64,000 bases of DNA from Rossellomorea aquimaris (GCF_020171925.1 NZ_JAIVAR010000003.1:496001-560000), one strand, 5' to 3'; positions 24,360 to 33,720 are shown, counted from the stretch's first letter. The notes: a model not told the origin generated them from the letters alone. Translations and numbers: made by a program.

Positions 24360-25643
24360 TTACATCGCATTCTCTTTCCTAACTTCGTTTACTTTCCTTT
24401 CAATCGGTATTTGCACGGTCACGGTAGTCCCATTATTTACCTCGCTTTCATAATGCACTACCCCATCCAGTGCCTCCACAATCCTTTTGAAAACACTTGT
24501 ACCAAGGCCAGTACCGCGGTCTTTGGTTGTAAAGAACAGGGTCCCGATCCGCGAAAGTTCTTCTTTGGTCATCCCTTTACCCGTATCCTGTATAGTGATG
24601 ATCCCCAGATTCCCTTTCACTTCAACCCCGACAGTCACATTCCCTTGAGACGGGGTGGCTTCAATGGCGTTTTTTATCACATTGATGAATGCCTGTTTCA
24701 GTTTGTTCCGATCGGTTTTTAGATAGACATCTTCATTACTGTTTACTTCTAGGTGTACGCCTTCCTTTAGGGCATACGCATTCATTAAGAGAGTGACATC
24801 GGTCAGGATTTCCCTCAGGTTCACGTCTTCCACCTTTTCGAATTCAGGCTTGGCAAAATTAAGATAATCATTGATGATCTCCTCTGCCCTTCCCAGTTCA
24901 CTGAGTACGATCGTCAGATATTCATGATGATCACCTTTCACCTGCTTTTTCATCAATTGCAGGAACCCTTTTACGACGGTTAAGGGGTTTCTCACTTCAT
25001 GGGCAATGGATGCAGCCAATTCCCCGATGGTGTTCAGTTTTTCTGATTTAATGATTTCTTCCCTCAGGATACTCTTCTCGATCATCCATTCGTTCAGCCT
25101 GGCAGCAAGTCCCACCCCCAATACTTGAATGCCTCCGAAGATGAGGACATAGGTCAACATCTCAATATTCCCCGAAAGAGGAATCCCACGGATCAACGAA
25201 AACGAAAGCAGGATGCCAAGCATCACAAAAGCAGGCCAGAATCCGAGCAACACGGCAAAGGTGATTCGTTTCTTAGGGGTATATGACCAGAATTTATTGG
25301 AGATGAGGAAGGGTAGAAGCCCTGCTAAACATAGACTGATAAACCCAAACAGGAGTGCGTCCCCACCATTAATGATCCGGGCCGCCATGATGAAGACCAT
25401 GACAATCAGCCCTGCTTTCCTGCCGCCATATAGCATCGACAGCACCAGGGGGATATAGCGGAAGTCCCAAAAGAGCCCAAAGCTCTCATATGCGAAGATC
25501 AAACAGGCAAACGCCGCAATACCGTGCAGAATCCCTATGAATACAGGTGACTTCCCTAATCGGTGATGTTCTAATAAAGAGGTCTGAATCAATATTGGAG
25601 CTAAGATTATCAATACATGCAATAACAATTTCTCAATAATCAT
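24360..25643 (-). CDS. KinB-like sensor histidine kinase
   Basis: This kinase of about 427 residues has six or so N-terminal membrane segments without a large extracellular loop (5TMR-LYT-like), then HisKA with SIAHEVRNPLTVVKGFLQL (phospho-accepting His), N box NVIKNAIEA, G1 DTGKGM and G2 GTGLGTSV. The arrangement matches B. subtilis KinB, which feeds the sporulation phosphorelay. No response regulator is adjacent, as expected for a phosphorelay kinase. ATG 25643 is preferred, eight bases after GGGAG. The specific role in sporulation is an inference. Confidence 0.82.
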   Translation of the reverse strand: MIIEKLLLHVLIILAPILIQTSLLEHHRLGKSPVFIGILHGIAAFACLIFAYESFGLFWDFRYIPLVLSMLYGGRKAGLIVMVFIMAARIINGGDALLFGFISLCLAGLLPFLISNKFWSYTPKKRITFAVLLGFWPAFVMLGILLSFSLIRGIPLSGNIEMLTYVLIFGGIQVLGVGLAARLNEWMIEKSILREEIIKSEKLNTIGELAASIAHEVRNPLTVVKGFLQLMKKQVKGDHHEYLTIVLSELGRAEEIINDYLNFAKPEFEKVEDVNLREILTDVTLLMNAYALKEGVHLEVNSNEDVYLKTDRNKLKQAFINVIKNAIEATPSQGNVTVGVEVKGNLGIITIQDTGKGMTKEELSRIGTLFFTTKDRGTGLGTSVFKRIVEALDGVVHYESEVNNGTTVTVQIPIERKVNEVRKENAM

Positions 25644-25775
25644 CCTTTTAACTCCCAACAACGAATTATGACATCGGTACTATACTCATACGACATTGAA
25701 GGGGGGAATCCCTTTATTTCCTGTCGAGAATTAAATAAAAAAGTCGTTTGGTAGGGATATTGGTCCGACGAAAGA

Positions 25776-25802
25776 AAAAAAACGCCTGGTTAAAGGCGTT
25801 TA
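25776..25802 (-). terminator. Terminator of the HTH-F1-beta-like gene
   Basis: AAACGCCT pairs with AGGCGTTT; on the minus strand the stem is followed by TTTTTTTTCTTTC. Confidence 0.8.
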
Positions 25803-25848
25803 AATCCTACATTCAGCCGTCTCAGCTGATCCGACAGAGGCTGAAACG

Positions 25849-26898
25849 TCAGCTTATCTTCCCTTTAAACTTCAACGCGACTGGGTCTAGGTTGCTATAC
25901 TCGCCAGCTAGGATCTTCTTTATGTCTTTAATCGTATCCTGTACGGATACCTGTTCCCCTTTGACCCCTGTGAACTCTTCAGCTACGTGGAACGGCTGGC
26001 TCAGGTATGCCTCCATCCTTTCTCCGATGGAAAATAGTTCAAGATCTGAATCTGGCAGCTTATCCTTCCCAAGTGAATTCAGCAGGACCCGAATCTCCTT
26101 GTATCGCCTAAGCAGCTTCTTCGCTTTTCTGTTAACATCCGTGTGTTCATCTTCAAGACTGTCTTCCTCAACCAATACAGACGTTGACTGAACCGGATGA
26201 ATCGCCGGATATAACCCACGGCTCGCGAGGTCGATATCAAAATAACATAAAGTATCTAGAGGACCGTACGGATCGTCTTCATCAACAGCCGTTCCGCTCG
26301 GGTCGAATAAGATCGTCGTGATATCCGGATACCCCTCTGCTTCAAATCTTTCCCGCATCTCGTATACCTCTCCTGATACGACGAATGCCCGGTCCACTTG
26401 TAAAATGATTTTTTCCTTGTCCTCCCGTAAAGAGACTTCTGCGAACGCATCGTCCACGGAATGGACCTTCACATTCACAAACCCCTCGAGGTCACTCATC
26501 CCCACGTAATCCCGATCGGGAGTCAACAAAATGATCTCATAGCCCTTTTCTTTCAAGCTTTGTGTGATTTCAGCCAGTACGACCAATTGGCCGACCTGAG
26601 CCCTTGCAACAAAACCGTTTATACCGCCTTTGACAATCGGAGCAAACAAATCGACCGACTTGATTCCCGTTTCAATCATACTTAATTTTCCCCCTTGAAT
26701 GATTAATTCGTCCAATGAACAATTCGCCAGGTTGGCCAGGGTGACCAAGGTCCTGACTTCCGCGCGCCCCACCGATATTTTTCCGGTACAGAGGTTTGAG
26801 ACTGTAGCCGGCCTGAGTCCCACCGCTTTAGCAGCCGTTGTCAGATTGGGGACCCTCCGCCTGAGCAGTGACACATTCAACGATAAGTTATCTTTCAT
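25849..26898 (-). CDS. HTH domain fused to a degenerate F1-ATPase beta-subunit-like domain
   Basis: Residues 1-67 of 349 form a Cro/C1-like HTH (LTTAAKAVGLRPATVSNLCT). Residues 74-340 follow the nucleotide-binding and C-terminal domains of ATP synthase beta: IETGIKSVDLFAPIVKGG at the P-loop approach, GLYPAIHPVQSTS (beta: GIYPAVDPLASTS), RRYKEI, LGKDKLPDSD at the DELSEED site and YLSQPFHVAEEFTG (beta: FLSQNFHVAEQFTG). The Walker A Gly-Lys-Thr is lost (ARAQVGQLVV) and the N-terminal barrel is absent, so ATP hydrolysis is unlikely. It may be a transcription regulator that senses a ligand or binds F1 partners; nothing in the sequence settles this. Start follows AAGGAGGCG. Confidence 0.85.
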   Translation of the reverse strand: MKDNLSLNVSLLRRRVPNLTTAAKAVGLRPATVSNLCTGKISVGRAEVRTLVTLANLANCSLDELIIQGGKLSMIETGIKSVDLFAPIVKGGINGFVARAQVGQLVVLAEITQSLKEKGYEIILLTPDRDYVGMSDLEGFVNVKVHSVDDAFAEVSLREDKEKIILQVDRAFVVSGEVYEMRERFEAEGYPDITTILFDPSGTAVDEDDPYGPLDTLCYFDIDLASRGLYPAIHPVQSTSVLVEEDSLEDEHTDVNRKAKKLLRRYKEIRVLLNSLGKDKLPDSDLELFSIGERMEAYLSQPFHVAEEFTGVKGEQVSVQDTIKDIKKILAGEYSNLDPVALKFKGKIS

Positions 26899-26918
26899 CC
26901 AATTCGCCTCCTTACTTT

Positions 26919-26937
26919 ATAAGGTAATATATATTAC
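26919..26937 (-). promoter_or_regulatory. Palindromes at the HTH-F1-beta-like promoter
   Basis: A perfect 14-bp palindrome GTAATATATATTAC (26924-26937) overlaps the near-palindrome TTACCTTATAAAGTAA read on the minus strand, just ahead of the ribosome site. They are candidate operators for autoregulation by the HTH domain. Confidence 0.4.
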
Positions 26938-27124
26938 GCTTAAAATCAAGAAAAGTTTCTCTTTAAAGTAATTTTTTTACTCTACAGAGAAAAAAACACT
27001 CTATAAAGCTCATTTATAAATGAAACTGAAATTTATTGGCCAAACCAATCATTTCCGGACACTTCCATTAATAGATATAAGGAAGAAGAAATCAGACAAC
27101 TACTTTAACGAAGGATGAACGTCT

Positions 27125-28063
27125 ATGAACAATACGAAACTGGGTCCCTTCCCTCAATGGTCAGCAAAATGGACCTTGATGTTATCACTCATTCTATTGA
27201 TTGCATCTTTTTTCAGCATCGCTTACTTTATGCCTGTAGATAAGGGACAAACCCTTCCATTCTTCGAAAGCGACCATAACGGACCGCTCGTCATTGCCCA
27301 TCAAGGGGGAAAATCACTTGCTCCAGGCAATACCATCACGGCCTTTAAGAATGCCGTTGACTTAGGGGTCGATGTCATTGAGACGGATATACATATCACC
27401 AAGGACGGCCATCTCGTGACCATTCACGATCCCACCGTCGATGCCACCACAAACGGACAGGGGCTTGTAGCCGACTACACCTTACAAGAACTGCAGCGGC
27501 TCGACGCGGGCTACAATTTCGTGGATCCCGAGGGTGAATATCCTTATCGGGGTAAGGGAGTTTACATCCCTACCCTCGAAGAAGTATTCCAGCGCTTCAA
27601 CAAAATGAAAATAAATATTGAAATCAAGGATGACAATCCCCGTGAGCGAATGGATGAAATAACGAAGAAATTGATGGATCTGATCAACGAGTACGGAATG
27701 GAAGATCGTGTTCTGATCGCTTCCTTCGATCAGTCGATCATAGATCGGTTCGGGACTTATTCGGAAGGGCGCGTAGCTGTACAGGGGGGGACCCAAGAGG
27801 TGAGGAAATTTGTTATTCTACACAAGGTATTTTTACGGAATTTATATAAGCCTACCGTACATGCATTCCAGCTTCCCTTGCAAAAAGGGGACATCGATTT
27901 AACAGACCCCCGCCTGATTGAAGGGGCTCACCGATTCAATCTTGCTGTTCACTACTGGACGATCAATGATAGGAAAACAATGGAAAAATTGATTCGTGCC
28001 GGGGCTGACGGAATCATTACAGACCGGCCAGACGTCTTGCTGAAGATCCTGGGGCGAAATTGA
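27125..28063 (+). CDS. Membrane-anchored glycerophosphodiester phosphodiesterase
   Basis: This 312-residue protein has one N-terminal membrane segment (residues 18-36), and the rest should face outside. The GDPD motifs are HQGGKSLAPGNTITAF, ETDIHITKDGHLVTIHDPTV and the late Glu in NIEIKDD. The first histidine motif is HQGG rather than HRGG. It would hydrolyse glycerophosphodiesters or polyglycerol phosphate such as teichoic acid turnover products. Start follows GAAGGATGAACGTCT. It is divergent from the HTH-F1-beta-like gene. Confidence 0.85.
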   Translation: MNNTKLGPFPQWSAKWTLMLSLILLIASFFSIAYFMPVDKGQTLPFFESDHNGPLVIAHQGGKSLAPGNTITAFKNAVDLGVDVIETDIHITKDGHLVTIHDPTVDATTNGQGLVADYTLQELQRLDAGYNFVDPEGEYPYRGKGVYIPTLEEVFQRFNKMKINIEIKDDNPRERMDEITKKLMDLINEYGMEDRVLIASFDQSIIDRFGTYSEGRVAVQGGTQEVRKFVILHKVFLRNLYKPTVHAFQLPLQKGDIDLTDPRLIEGAHRFNLAVHYWTINDRKTMEKLIRAGADGIITDRPDVLLKILGRN

Positions 28064-28231
28064 ATATATACGTAATATTCAGTGATTAAGCATGACTACA
28101 GGGTGCTATACAATCTTTTTAATACACTTGTACAATAATATTTCAATTTAATAGTTCTTTGTACCTATATAAGTCCAACCACTAGTCTGTTAGGGTGAAG
28201 GTAAGTCAAATCAACGAAAGTAGAATAAATT

Positions 28232-28558
28232 ATGACAGTCAATGTGTTTTTGGATGATTATCGACACTGTCCCCCAGGCTACATTCTCGCAAAAGACATC
28301 GACGAATGTATCGACCTGCTCAAGAGGTACTCTATCTCTCATCTTTCATTGGATCATGACTTGAAGTGCAAAACGAGAAACGGACTTATGCTTGTACACT
28401 ACATGGTAAGGCATCAACTTTTTGCTAACTCGATCACCATCCATTCCGCAAACGCTGTTGCCGGCAAACAGATGTACAAGTTCTTAAAAGAGGCACAGAA
28501 TCAAAACACGATGCCTCGCTCCATCCGCATCTCTTTACGCCCGTTACCTCTTAGATAA
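28232..28558 (+). CDS. Cyclic-phosphate processing receiver domain (cREC)-like protein
   Basis: This 108-residue protein reads VNVFLDDYRHCPPGYILAKD, DECIDLL, HLSLDHDL and NSITIHSANAVAGKQM, which matches a stand-alone receiver-like fold found in Firmicutes and predicted to act in cyclic-phosphate RNA-related pathways. The double Asp (LDDYR) and LDHDL are the likely metal site. The ribosome site is weak (GAAAGTAG). It is monocistronic with its own terminator. Confidence 0.7.
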   Translation: MTVNVFLDDYRHCPPGYILAKDIDECIDLLKRYSISHLSLDHDLKCKTRNGLMLVHYMVRHQLFANSITIHSANAVAGKQMYKFLKEAQNQNTMPRSIRISLRPLPLR

Positions 28559-28570
28559 TGCTATATTTAT

Positions 28571-28600
28571 GAACTGTTCATTCTGAACAGTTCTTTTTTG
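28571..28600 (+). terminator. Terminator of the cREC gene
   Basis: GAACTGTTC pairs with GAACAGTTC around ATTCT, followed by TTTTTT. Confidence 0.87.
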
Positions 28601-28639
28601 GTTGGCGATTTTCTTAAAGTTTATATGGCACTGTAAACA

Positions 28640-28675
28640 CAGCTGCCCGATTCCGTGCAAGATTTCGCCTTTTTT
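28640..28675. repeat. Decayed fragment of the 120-bp dispersed repeat
   Basis: CCGATTCCGTGCAAGATTTC aligns with the left end of the copy at 7284 (TGATTTCCGTGGAAGACTTC). The right half is not recognisable. The remaining sequence to 28823 holds only the ribosome site of the next gene. Confidence 0.4.
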
Positions 28676-28823
28676 AACAACAATGTTTTACGGAACAGCA
28701 TTTTGATTACAGAAAATTTCTTGCTACTGACTCCTTCTCAATTTGCGGAACCCTTTTTCTTTTTTGGGAAAGTTTATTTATAATGGTTAGTAGAAGAGTT
28801 TTTTCCAGAAAGGGTTATAGTCT

Positions 28824-29894
28824 ATGAATTTCTTAAAAAAATTCAGGTTTGCAGGAGGGAGGATCGCGAAGACTGGGATCGCGGTATTTCTGACTGCCTT
28901 TGTCTGCGAACTCATGAATTGGCCGGCCATGTTCGCAGTCATCACCGCGATTGTCACGATCGAACCTACTGCTGCCGATTCCATCAAGAAAGCATTCATA
29001 CGATTTCCCGCATCTGCGATCGGTGCTTTATTTGCGGTCATCATTTCTCCTTTACTTGGGCATCATGCAGTAACGTATGCCCTCGTCGCCATTTTGACCA
29101 TCATTACTTGTCATAAGCTCCGCCTTGATGCCGGTATCCTCGTGGCCACCCTGACAGGCATCGCCATGATCCCGACCATACATGATCATTATATTGCCAC
29201 CTTCTTCATCCGGCTCGGATCGACCAGCTTGGGGCTGATTGTCTCTACATTGGTGAATTTATGGATTTTACCACCTAAATATTCACCGATCATCAGCCGT
29301 AATATTCACGATTTGTATGTAAAGACCGGTAATTTATTGGAGAGAAGAGGAATCGAAGTGCTTCAGGGGCACTCCCTGCACAGGGAAACAAAGCTGATCT
29401 TCACTGACATCAATAGGGAAATCGACAAAACGAATATGCTATGTGACTATCAAAAAGAGGAAATGAAGCTTCACCGCTCGAGCCGTCAGCAACTGCGTGA
29501 CCATCATTACCAATTCAAGAAGCTCAATCTCTTAAGGCAGATTCATTTCCATATTGGTAACCTGGTCTATCTGCCTGTCCGACATTCGTTTACAGAACAA
29601 CAGAAGGAAAAGATCCTTTCAGCCATCCAATCGATCAAAGCGATCATGAATCATCCTTCATATGATATGCAGGAGGGCCATTTCATCCTGATGAAAGAAC
29701 TGCTCCAGGAATTTTGGGAAGATCATCATGATCTTTATAGCAAGGAGTTCAAGTCAATCAGGCAACATTTTTCCTGCGAAACCATCTTATTGTACGAATT
29801 GCTTTCCATCCATGATTTACTGGAAGAATTGAACCAAATCCATACGATGGAGAAACAGCATGAACACGTGCTGGAGAAAACGCTGCAGATATGA
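28824..29894 (+). CDS. Aromatic acid exporter family (ArAE_1/DUF939, YqjA-like) protein
   Basis: This 356-residue protein has about five N-terminal membrane segments (residues 14-155: TGIAVFLTAFVCELMNWPAM, GILVATLTGIAMIP, IRLGSTSLGLIVSTLVNLWI) and a long soluble C-terminal helical domain. This is the ArAE_1 layout; some ArAE proteins export aromatic carboxylic acids, but the Bacillus members are uncharacterised. It starts after CAGAAAGGG. It closes with a terminator shared with the convergent dehydrogenase gene. Confidence 0.8.
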   Translation: MNFLKKFRFAGGRIAKTGIAVFLTAFVCELMNWPAMFAVITAIVTIEPTAADSIKKAFIRFPASAIGALFAVIISPLLGHHAVTYALVAILTIITCHKLRLDAGILVATLTGIAMIPTIHDHYIATFFIRLGSTSLGLIVSTLVNLWILPPKYSPIISRNIHDLYVKTGNLLERRGIEVLQGHSLHRETKLIFTDINREIDKTNMLCDYQKEEMKLHRSSRQQLRDHHYQFKKLNLLRQIHFHIGNLVYLPVRHSFTEQQKEKILSAIQSIKAIMNHPSYDMQEGHFILMKELLQEFWEDHHDLYSKEFKSIRQHFSCETILLYELLSIHDLLEELNQIHTMEKQHEHVLEKTLQI

Positions 29895-29896
29895 CA

Positions 29897-29935
29897 AAGG
29901 ATCGCCTGGAATTCATCCCAGGCGATCCTTTTCTA
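29897..29935. terminator. Terminator between ArAE and acyl-CoA dehydrogenase genes
   Basis: AAGGATCGCCTGG pairs with CCAGGCGATCCTT, with TTTTC on the plus side. It overlaps the end of the convergent gene. Confidence 0.82.
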
Positions 29936-31099
29936 TTGTTCCAAAGCTCTATGTGCAAGCTGAGAAATGACCATGTCATCCATCGGCGGGTTATGGAGTC
30001 CGGCTCGTACATTCCGGTAGTGCCGCTGCATCGGATTGGATTTAAACAAGCTTCTTGCTCCAACGATCCTCATCGCCGTGTCGACCACCTTGAACGCACT
30101 GTTCGTGACAATGTGCTTAACCGCTCCAAGCTCTTCCCCCATTGCGGATCGCTTGTGTGGTTCCTTCACCCATTTATCTGCTACCGAATACAGGATCTGC
30201 CTGGCTTTGAAAAGCTCCAATTCGATTTCACCGATTTTCCTTTGGACTTCGGGAACATCCTTGATCGGACCTGGGAGACTGTTGGGTGAATATTCTTTGG
30301 CAAAGGTAATGGCTTCATTCCTGGCCGCAATCGCTACGCCGATATAACAGGCAGGGATATGGAGGAGCCATGCTTTCGGGAGCACCCCTCCTTCAGGCTT
30401 GTCGCGATCCCGTTCGACCAACGCCTCCGTTGAAAGGGACACGTCATCAAGAACCAAGTCATCACTTCCTGTCCCCTGCATGGCGATGGTATCCCACGTT
30501 TCTTCAATCCTCACCCCGTCAAGGGAATGGTCTACAAGGAAGAATCCTTTCTCATCGGAATCTCCTATTCGCGCCGAAACCAACGAATAGTCCAGTGCCT
30601 TCGCCATTGAAGTGAACGTCTTTCGCCCATCAATGATCCAACCCCTATCGCTCTTAACCGCTCGTGTTTCAGGGAGGCCCCCTCTAGTCGGACTACCCGT
30701 GGCAGGCTCTGTGGCGGCGCGGTTGATCAGGACACGTTCTGTTACAACCTTTTCACACAGGCTTTTGAATAACACTTCGTCCCAGGGACGGTTTTCAGAT
30801 AGTTCCATCAGACCACCGAGATGCCATCCAATCGATAACGAGGTGGCTGCGTCACCAGTTGCGAGTCTCTCCTGGAGCATCACCAATTCATAAAGACTGA
30901 TCTCTTTCCCTCCATATTCCTCTGGTACAGTCAATGAAACATAGCCCGCGGCCTTCAAATCCTCAACATTCTCAAATGGGAATGCATCTTCCCGATCGAA
31001 TTTTTCACCACGAGTGGCAAAGGTATCTGCAAGCTTTGCCGTCATGTCTAGCAATTCCCTCTGCCGGTCATTTTGGATAAACGGTTCATATAAATTCAA
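29933..31099 (-). CDS. Acyl-CoA dehydrogenase family protein (YdbM-like)
   Basis: This 388-residue flavoprotein has the three-domain ACAD fold: helical N terminus, the beta domain with RAATEPATGSPTRGG and GWIIDGRKTFTSMA, and a helical C terminus with RIVGARSLFKSNPMQRHYRNVRAG. The C-terminal RHYRNVRAG resembles the flavin monooxygenase-like DszC/SfnC branch as much as true dehydrogenases, and a catalytic glutamate is not evident, so the reaction is open. The start is TTG 31099 after GGGAGGAGGACC. Confidence 0.78.
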   Translation of the reverse strand: MNLYEPFIQNDRQRELLDMTAKLADTFATRGEKFDREDAFPFENVEDLKAAGYVSLTVPEEYGGKEISLYELVMLQERLATGDAATSLSIGWHLGGLMELSENRPWDEVLFKSLCEKVVTERVLINRAATEPATGSPTRGGLPETRAVKSDRGWIIDGRKTFTSMAKALDYSLVSARIGDSDEKGFFLVDHSLDGVRIEETWDTIAMQGTGSDDLVLDDVSLSTEALVERDRDKPEGGVLPKAWLLHIPACYIGVAIAARNEAITFAKEYSPNSLPGPIKDVPEVQRKIGEIELELFKARQILYSVADKWVKEPHKRSAMGEELGAVKHIVTNSAFKVVDTAMRIVGARSLFKSNPMQRHYRNVRAGLHNPPMDDMVISQLAHRALEQ

Positions 31100-31281
31100 T
31101 TATGGTCCTCCTCCCAACAACCAATCTTTCCTCTATCATAATCAAACAACTTACGATTCTCAAAAATTTTGTCCTACTAATCCAATCAGAATTAAATCAT
31201 TTCAAGTATCCTGAATAAATTTTCGGGTACAGATTAAACCTATTCATATGTACTGTTTTACCACTACAGGAGGAATCGACC

Positions 31282-31770
31282 ATGAAGCTTAACAAAAATA
31301 AAACGTTAATCCTTCTTTTAATGCTGTTATCCTGGGGATCATTATTCGTCGCAGGAAAAGAAAGCTTAAAGAAATACCTGCCTTCCGCAGCGTTTATGAG
31401 TCTATTGGTGATACTTGAGAGCATTTATGCAGAAAAAAACAAATGGTGGACAATAAAGGAGAAGCTCTTCCCGGGCGTCAATGGAAATATCCCTTTCGTG
31501 ATTGGCCTTTTCCTAAGCGGTTCGGTCTGGATCTTGAAATGGACCTATAAAAATTTCTACTTGTTCCTTTTTGTTAATATGCTAGTCGATACCTTTTACG
31601 TTTACCCTTTCACTACACTATCCACAAGATTGGGGGTCGGGAAGTTACTTTTATTGAAAAGGTATCAGCTCTCTCTGCTATTCTTCGTTAAATCCCTCCT
31701 CTTATATGGGTTCCAGCGGTTCATCGTCGATCGCTTCATCGTAAAGGATCCCCCTGCTGAACGCCACTGA
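31282..31770 (+). CDS. Small integral membrane protein, function unknown
   Basis: This 162-residue protein has about four hydrophobic segments (TLILLLMLLSWGSLFVAG, LPSAAFMSLLVILESIY, FVIGLFLSGSVWILKW, FYLFLFVNMLVDTFYVYPF) and a basic, aromatic-rich C terminus. I do not recognise a family. It starts after CTACAGGAGGAATCGACC, a strong ribosome site, and converges with the AGCS symporter gene, sharing its terminator. Confidence 0.7.
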   Translation: MKLNKNKTLILLLMLLSWGSLFVAGKESLKKYLPSAAFMSLLVILESIYAEKNKWWTIKEKLFPGVNGNIPFVIGLFLSGSVWILKWTYKNFYLFLFVNMLVDTFYVYPFTTLSTRLGVGKLLLLKRYQLSLLFFVKSLLLYGFQRFIVDRFIVKDPPAERH

Positions 31771-31778
31771 TACATAAA

Positions 31779-31817
31779 ATGGACCTGCTGCATGATAGAT
31801 CGTGCAGCAGGTCCATT
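31779..31817. terminator. Bidirectional terminator
   Basis: AATGGACCTGCTGCA (31779-31793) is perfectly complementary to 31803-31817, between two convergent genes. Confidence 0.82.
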
Positions 31818-31824
31818 CAGGTTG

Positions 31825-33282
31825 TTAAGAAGCGCTTTCTTCCTTGTCCGCCTTGTATTCCTGTTCCCAGTACTCAGCATTCTTGATTCCGAGCTTTGTT
31901 GAGTTAAAGACCGGGTCAAGCCCCTGTTTCTTCTGTTCTTCATAATCCTTGAGGGCACGAAGAGCAGGTTTTGCCAAGATCAGGATGGCGATTAGGTTGA
32001 GCCATACCATGATCCCGAGGCCGATATCCCCAAGGGCCCATGCAAGTGCGGCTTCCTTGATCGCACCGTAGAACGTGACCCCAAGAATGACAATCTTAAG
32101 GATGAAGATGGCTGGCTTGCTATTCTTCCCTTTTAATAAATACGCCACATTCGTTTCAGCCATATAGTAGTATGCCATGATGGTTGTGAAAGCAAAGAAG
32201 AAAAGGGCGATTGCGACGAAACCTGCCCCGAAACCAGGAAGGACCGATTCGATTGCAGCCTGTGTATATGCAGGACCCGCTTCGACTCCTTCAAGATTCG
32301 TGACAATGGCAGATCCATCGGCATTTTCTACGTTATAAGCGCCAGTGAATAGGATCATGAAAGCCGTAGCCGAACATACAAGCAGGGTATCGATATAAAC
32401 GGAAGATGCCTGAACCAGACCTTGTTTGGCCGGGTGGGATACTTCAGCTGCTGCTGCATGGTGAGGCCCTGTACCCTGACCTGCTTCATTGGAGTAGACT
32501 CCACGCTTTACACCCCAGGCAATCGCGCTACCGATGATTCCGCCGAATGCTGCGTCTGCACCGAAAGCACTTCTGAAAATCAAGGAAAGAACTGCTGGAA
32601 TTTCAGCAATGTTCATTCCAACGATCACCAAAGCCATAACAATGTAAGCAATCGCCATGAATGGAACGACATATGAAGCGACACCGGCAATTCTCTTTAC
32701 CCCACCGAAGATGATGATGGCAAGCAGGATGACTAATCCGATACCGGTAACCGACGTATTAAGCCCGAATGCATTATCTAGGCCCTGCGCGATGGAGTTG
32801 GACTGGATCCCCGGCATCAATACCCCGATGGCAAGAAGTGTTGCCAATGAGAACAATACCGCATACCACTTCCAACCAATCCCTTTTTCGATATAATAGG
32901 CCGGACCCCCGCGGTACTCACCGTCTTGCTTTACTTTATAAATCTGTGCAAGCGTGGATTCGATGAACGCACTGCTTGCTCCGATGAATGCGATTGCCCA
33001 CATCCAGAACACCGCTCCGGGTCCCCCGAATGCGATTGCGGTTGCCGTACCGGCAATATTCCCCGTCCCTACACGCCCGGATAACGAAAGTGCAAGTGAC
33101 TGGAATGAGGATACGCCCGATTTCGAGCTGCTCCCTTTGAACATCTGAACCACCATGTCCTTAATGAGACGCACCTGCAAAAATCTTGTTAAGATCGAAA
33201 ATAAAAGTCCTACACCCAAACAGAAATAAATCATGACCGGTGACCATAAGATCCCCACCAATCTGCCTACAAACTCTTCCAC
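31825..33282 (-). CDS. Sodium:alanine symporter family protein (AGCS)
   Basis: This 485-residue transporter has about ten membrane segments and the family motifs SLSGRVGTGNIAGTATAIAFGGPGAVFWMW, split over residues 68-97, plus GVYSNEAGQGTGPHHAA. It imports alanine, glycine or glutamine with sodium; B. subtilis AlsT and GlnT are relatives. The start codon is GTG 33282 after AAAAGGGGG. A promoter is visible at 33326-33355. Confidence 0.92.
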   Translation of the reverse strand: MEEFVGRLVGILWSPVMIYFCLGVGLLFSILTRFLQVRLIKDMVVQMFKGSSSKSGVSSFQSLALSLSGRVGTGNIAGTATAIAFGGPGAVFWMWAIAFIGASSAFIESTLAQIYKVKQDGEYRGGPAYYIEKGIGWKWYAVLFSLATLLAIGVLMPGIQSNSIAQGLDNAFGLNTSVTGIGLVILLAIIIFGGVKRIAGVASYVVPFMAIAYIVMALVIVGMNIAEIPAVLSLIFRSAFGADAAFGGIIGSAIAWGVKRGVYSNEAGQGTGPHHAAAAEVSHPAKQGLVQASSVYIDTLLVCSATAFMILFTGAYNVENADGSAIVTNLEGVEAGPAYTQAAIESVLPGFGAGFVAIALFFFAFTTIMAYYYMAETNVAYLLKGKNSKPAIFILKIVILGVTFYGAIKEAALAWALGDIGLGIMVWLNLIAILILAKPALRALKDYEEQKKQGLDPVFNSTKLGIKNAEYWEQEYKADKEESAS

Positions 33283-33325
33283 AGTGTTTCCCCCTTTTCT
33301 TCCAAAAATTATCTAACTATTATGA

Positions 33326-33355
33326 ATTATATTTTATTTGACACAAATTAGACAA
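33326..33355 (-). promoter_or_regulatory. Promoter of the AGCS symporter gene
   Basis: On the minus strand TTGTCT (33350-33355), an 18-base spacer and a perfect TATAAT (33326-33331). Confidence 0.6.
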
Positions 33356-33465
33356 TCTTTTTTTATCCGTAAAAAAGCCGTCATACCCGAAAACCCTTGT
33401 ATAACAAAGCTTGGTCAGTATAAAAATTTTTTCGGGGCAACCTAATGACGAAAGGAGGTTGGAAC

Positions 33466-33714
33466 ATGTCGAGACGAAAATTGCTAGTGCCCGAATCTCG
33501 TGCGGCACTGGATCAGCTGAAGGCCAGAATCTCCGGTGTAAGCGATCCGAAGGACGCGAAATTCGAAGCTGCGAGGGAGCAGGGAATCCCATTGGACAAA
33601 GGATATAACGGGAAACTGACGTCTGAACAAGCCGGGAAGATCGGTGGCCGGATGGGCGGGAATATGGTAAAGGAATTAGTGAGGATGGCGCAGGAGAATT
33701 TAAATAAGAAGTGA
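33466..33714 (+). CDS. Alpha/beta-type small acid-soluble spore protein
   Basis: This 82-residue protein has ALDQLKARISGV, the germination-protease region KFEAAREQGI, and GGRMGGNMVKELVRMAQENL, the DNA-binding half of alpha/beta SASPs. These coat DNA in the dormant spore and protect it from UV. The ATG at 33466 follows AAAGGAGGTTGG. TTGTATA upstream near 33397 and CAGTATA near 33416 might be a SigG promoter, but the spacing fit is only moderate. Confidence 0.88.
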   Translation: MSRRKLLVPESRAALDQLKARISGVSDPKDAKFEAAREQGIPLDKGYNGKLTSEQAGKIGGRMGGNMVKELVRMAQENLNKK

Positions 33715-33720
33715 AAAGCG

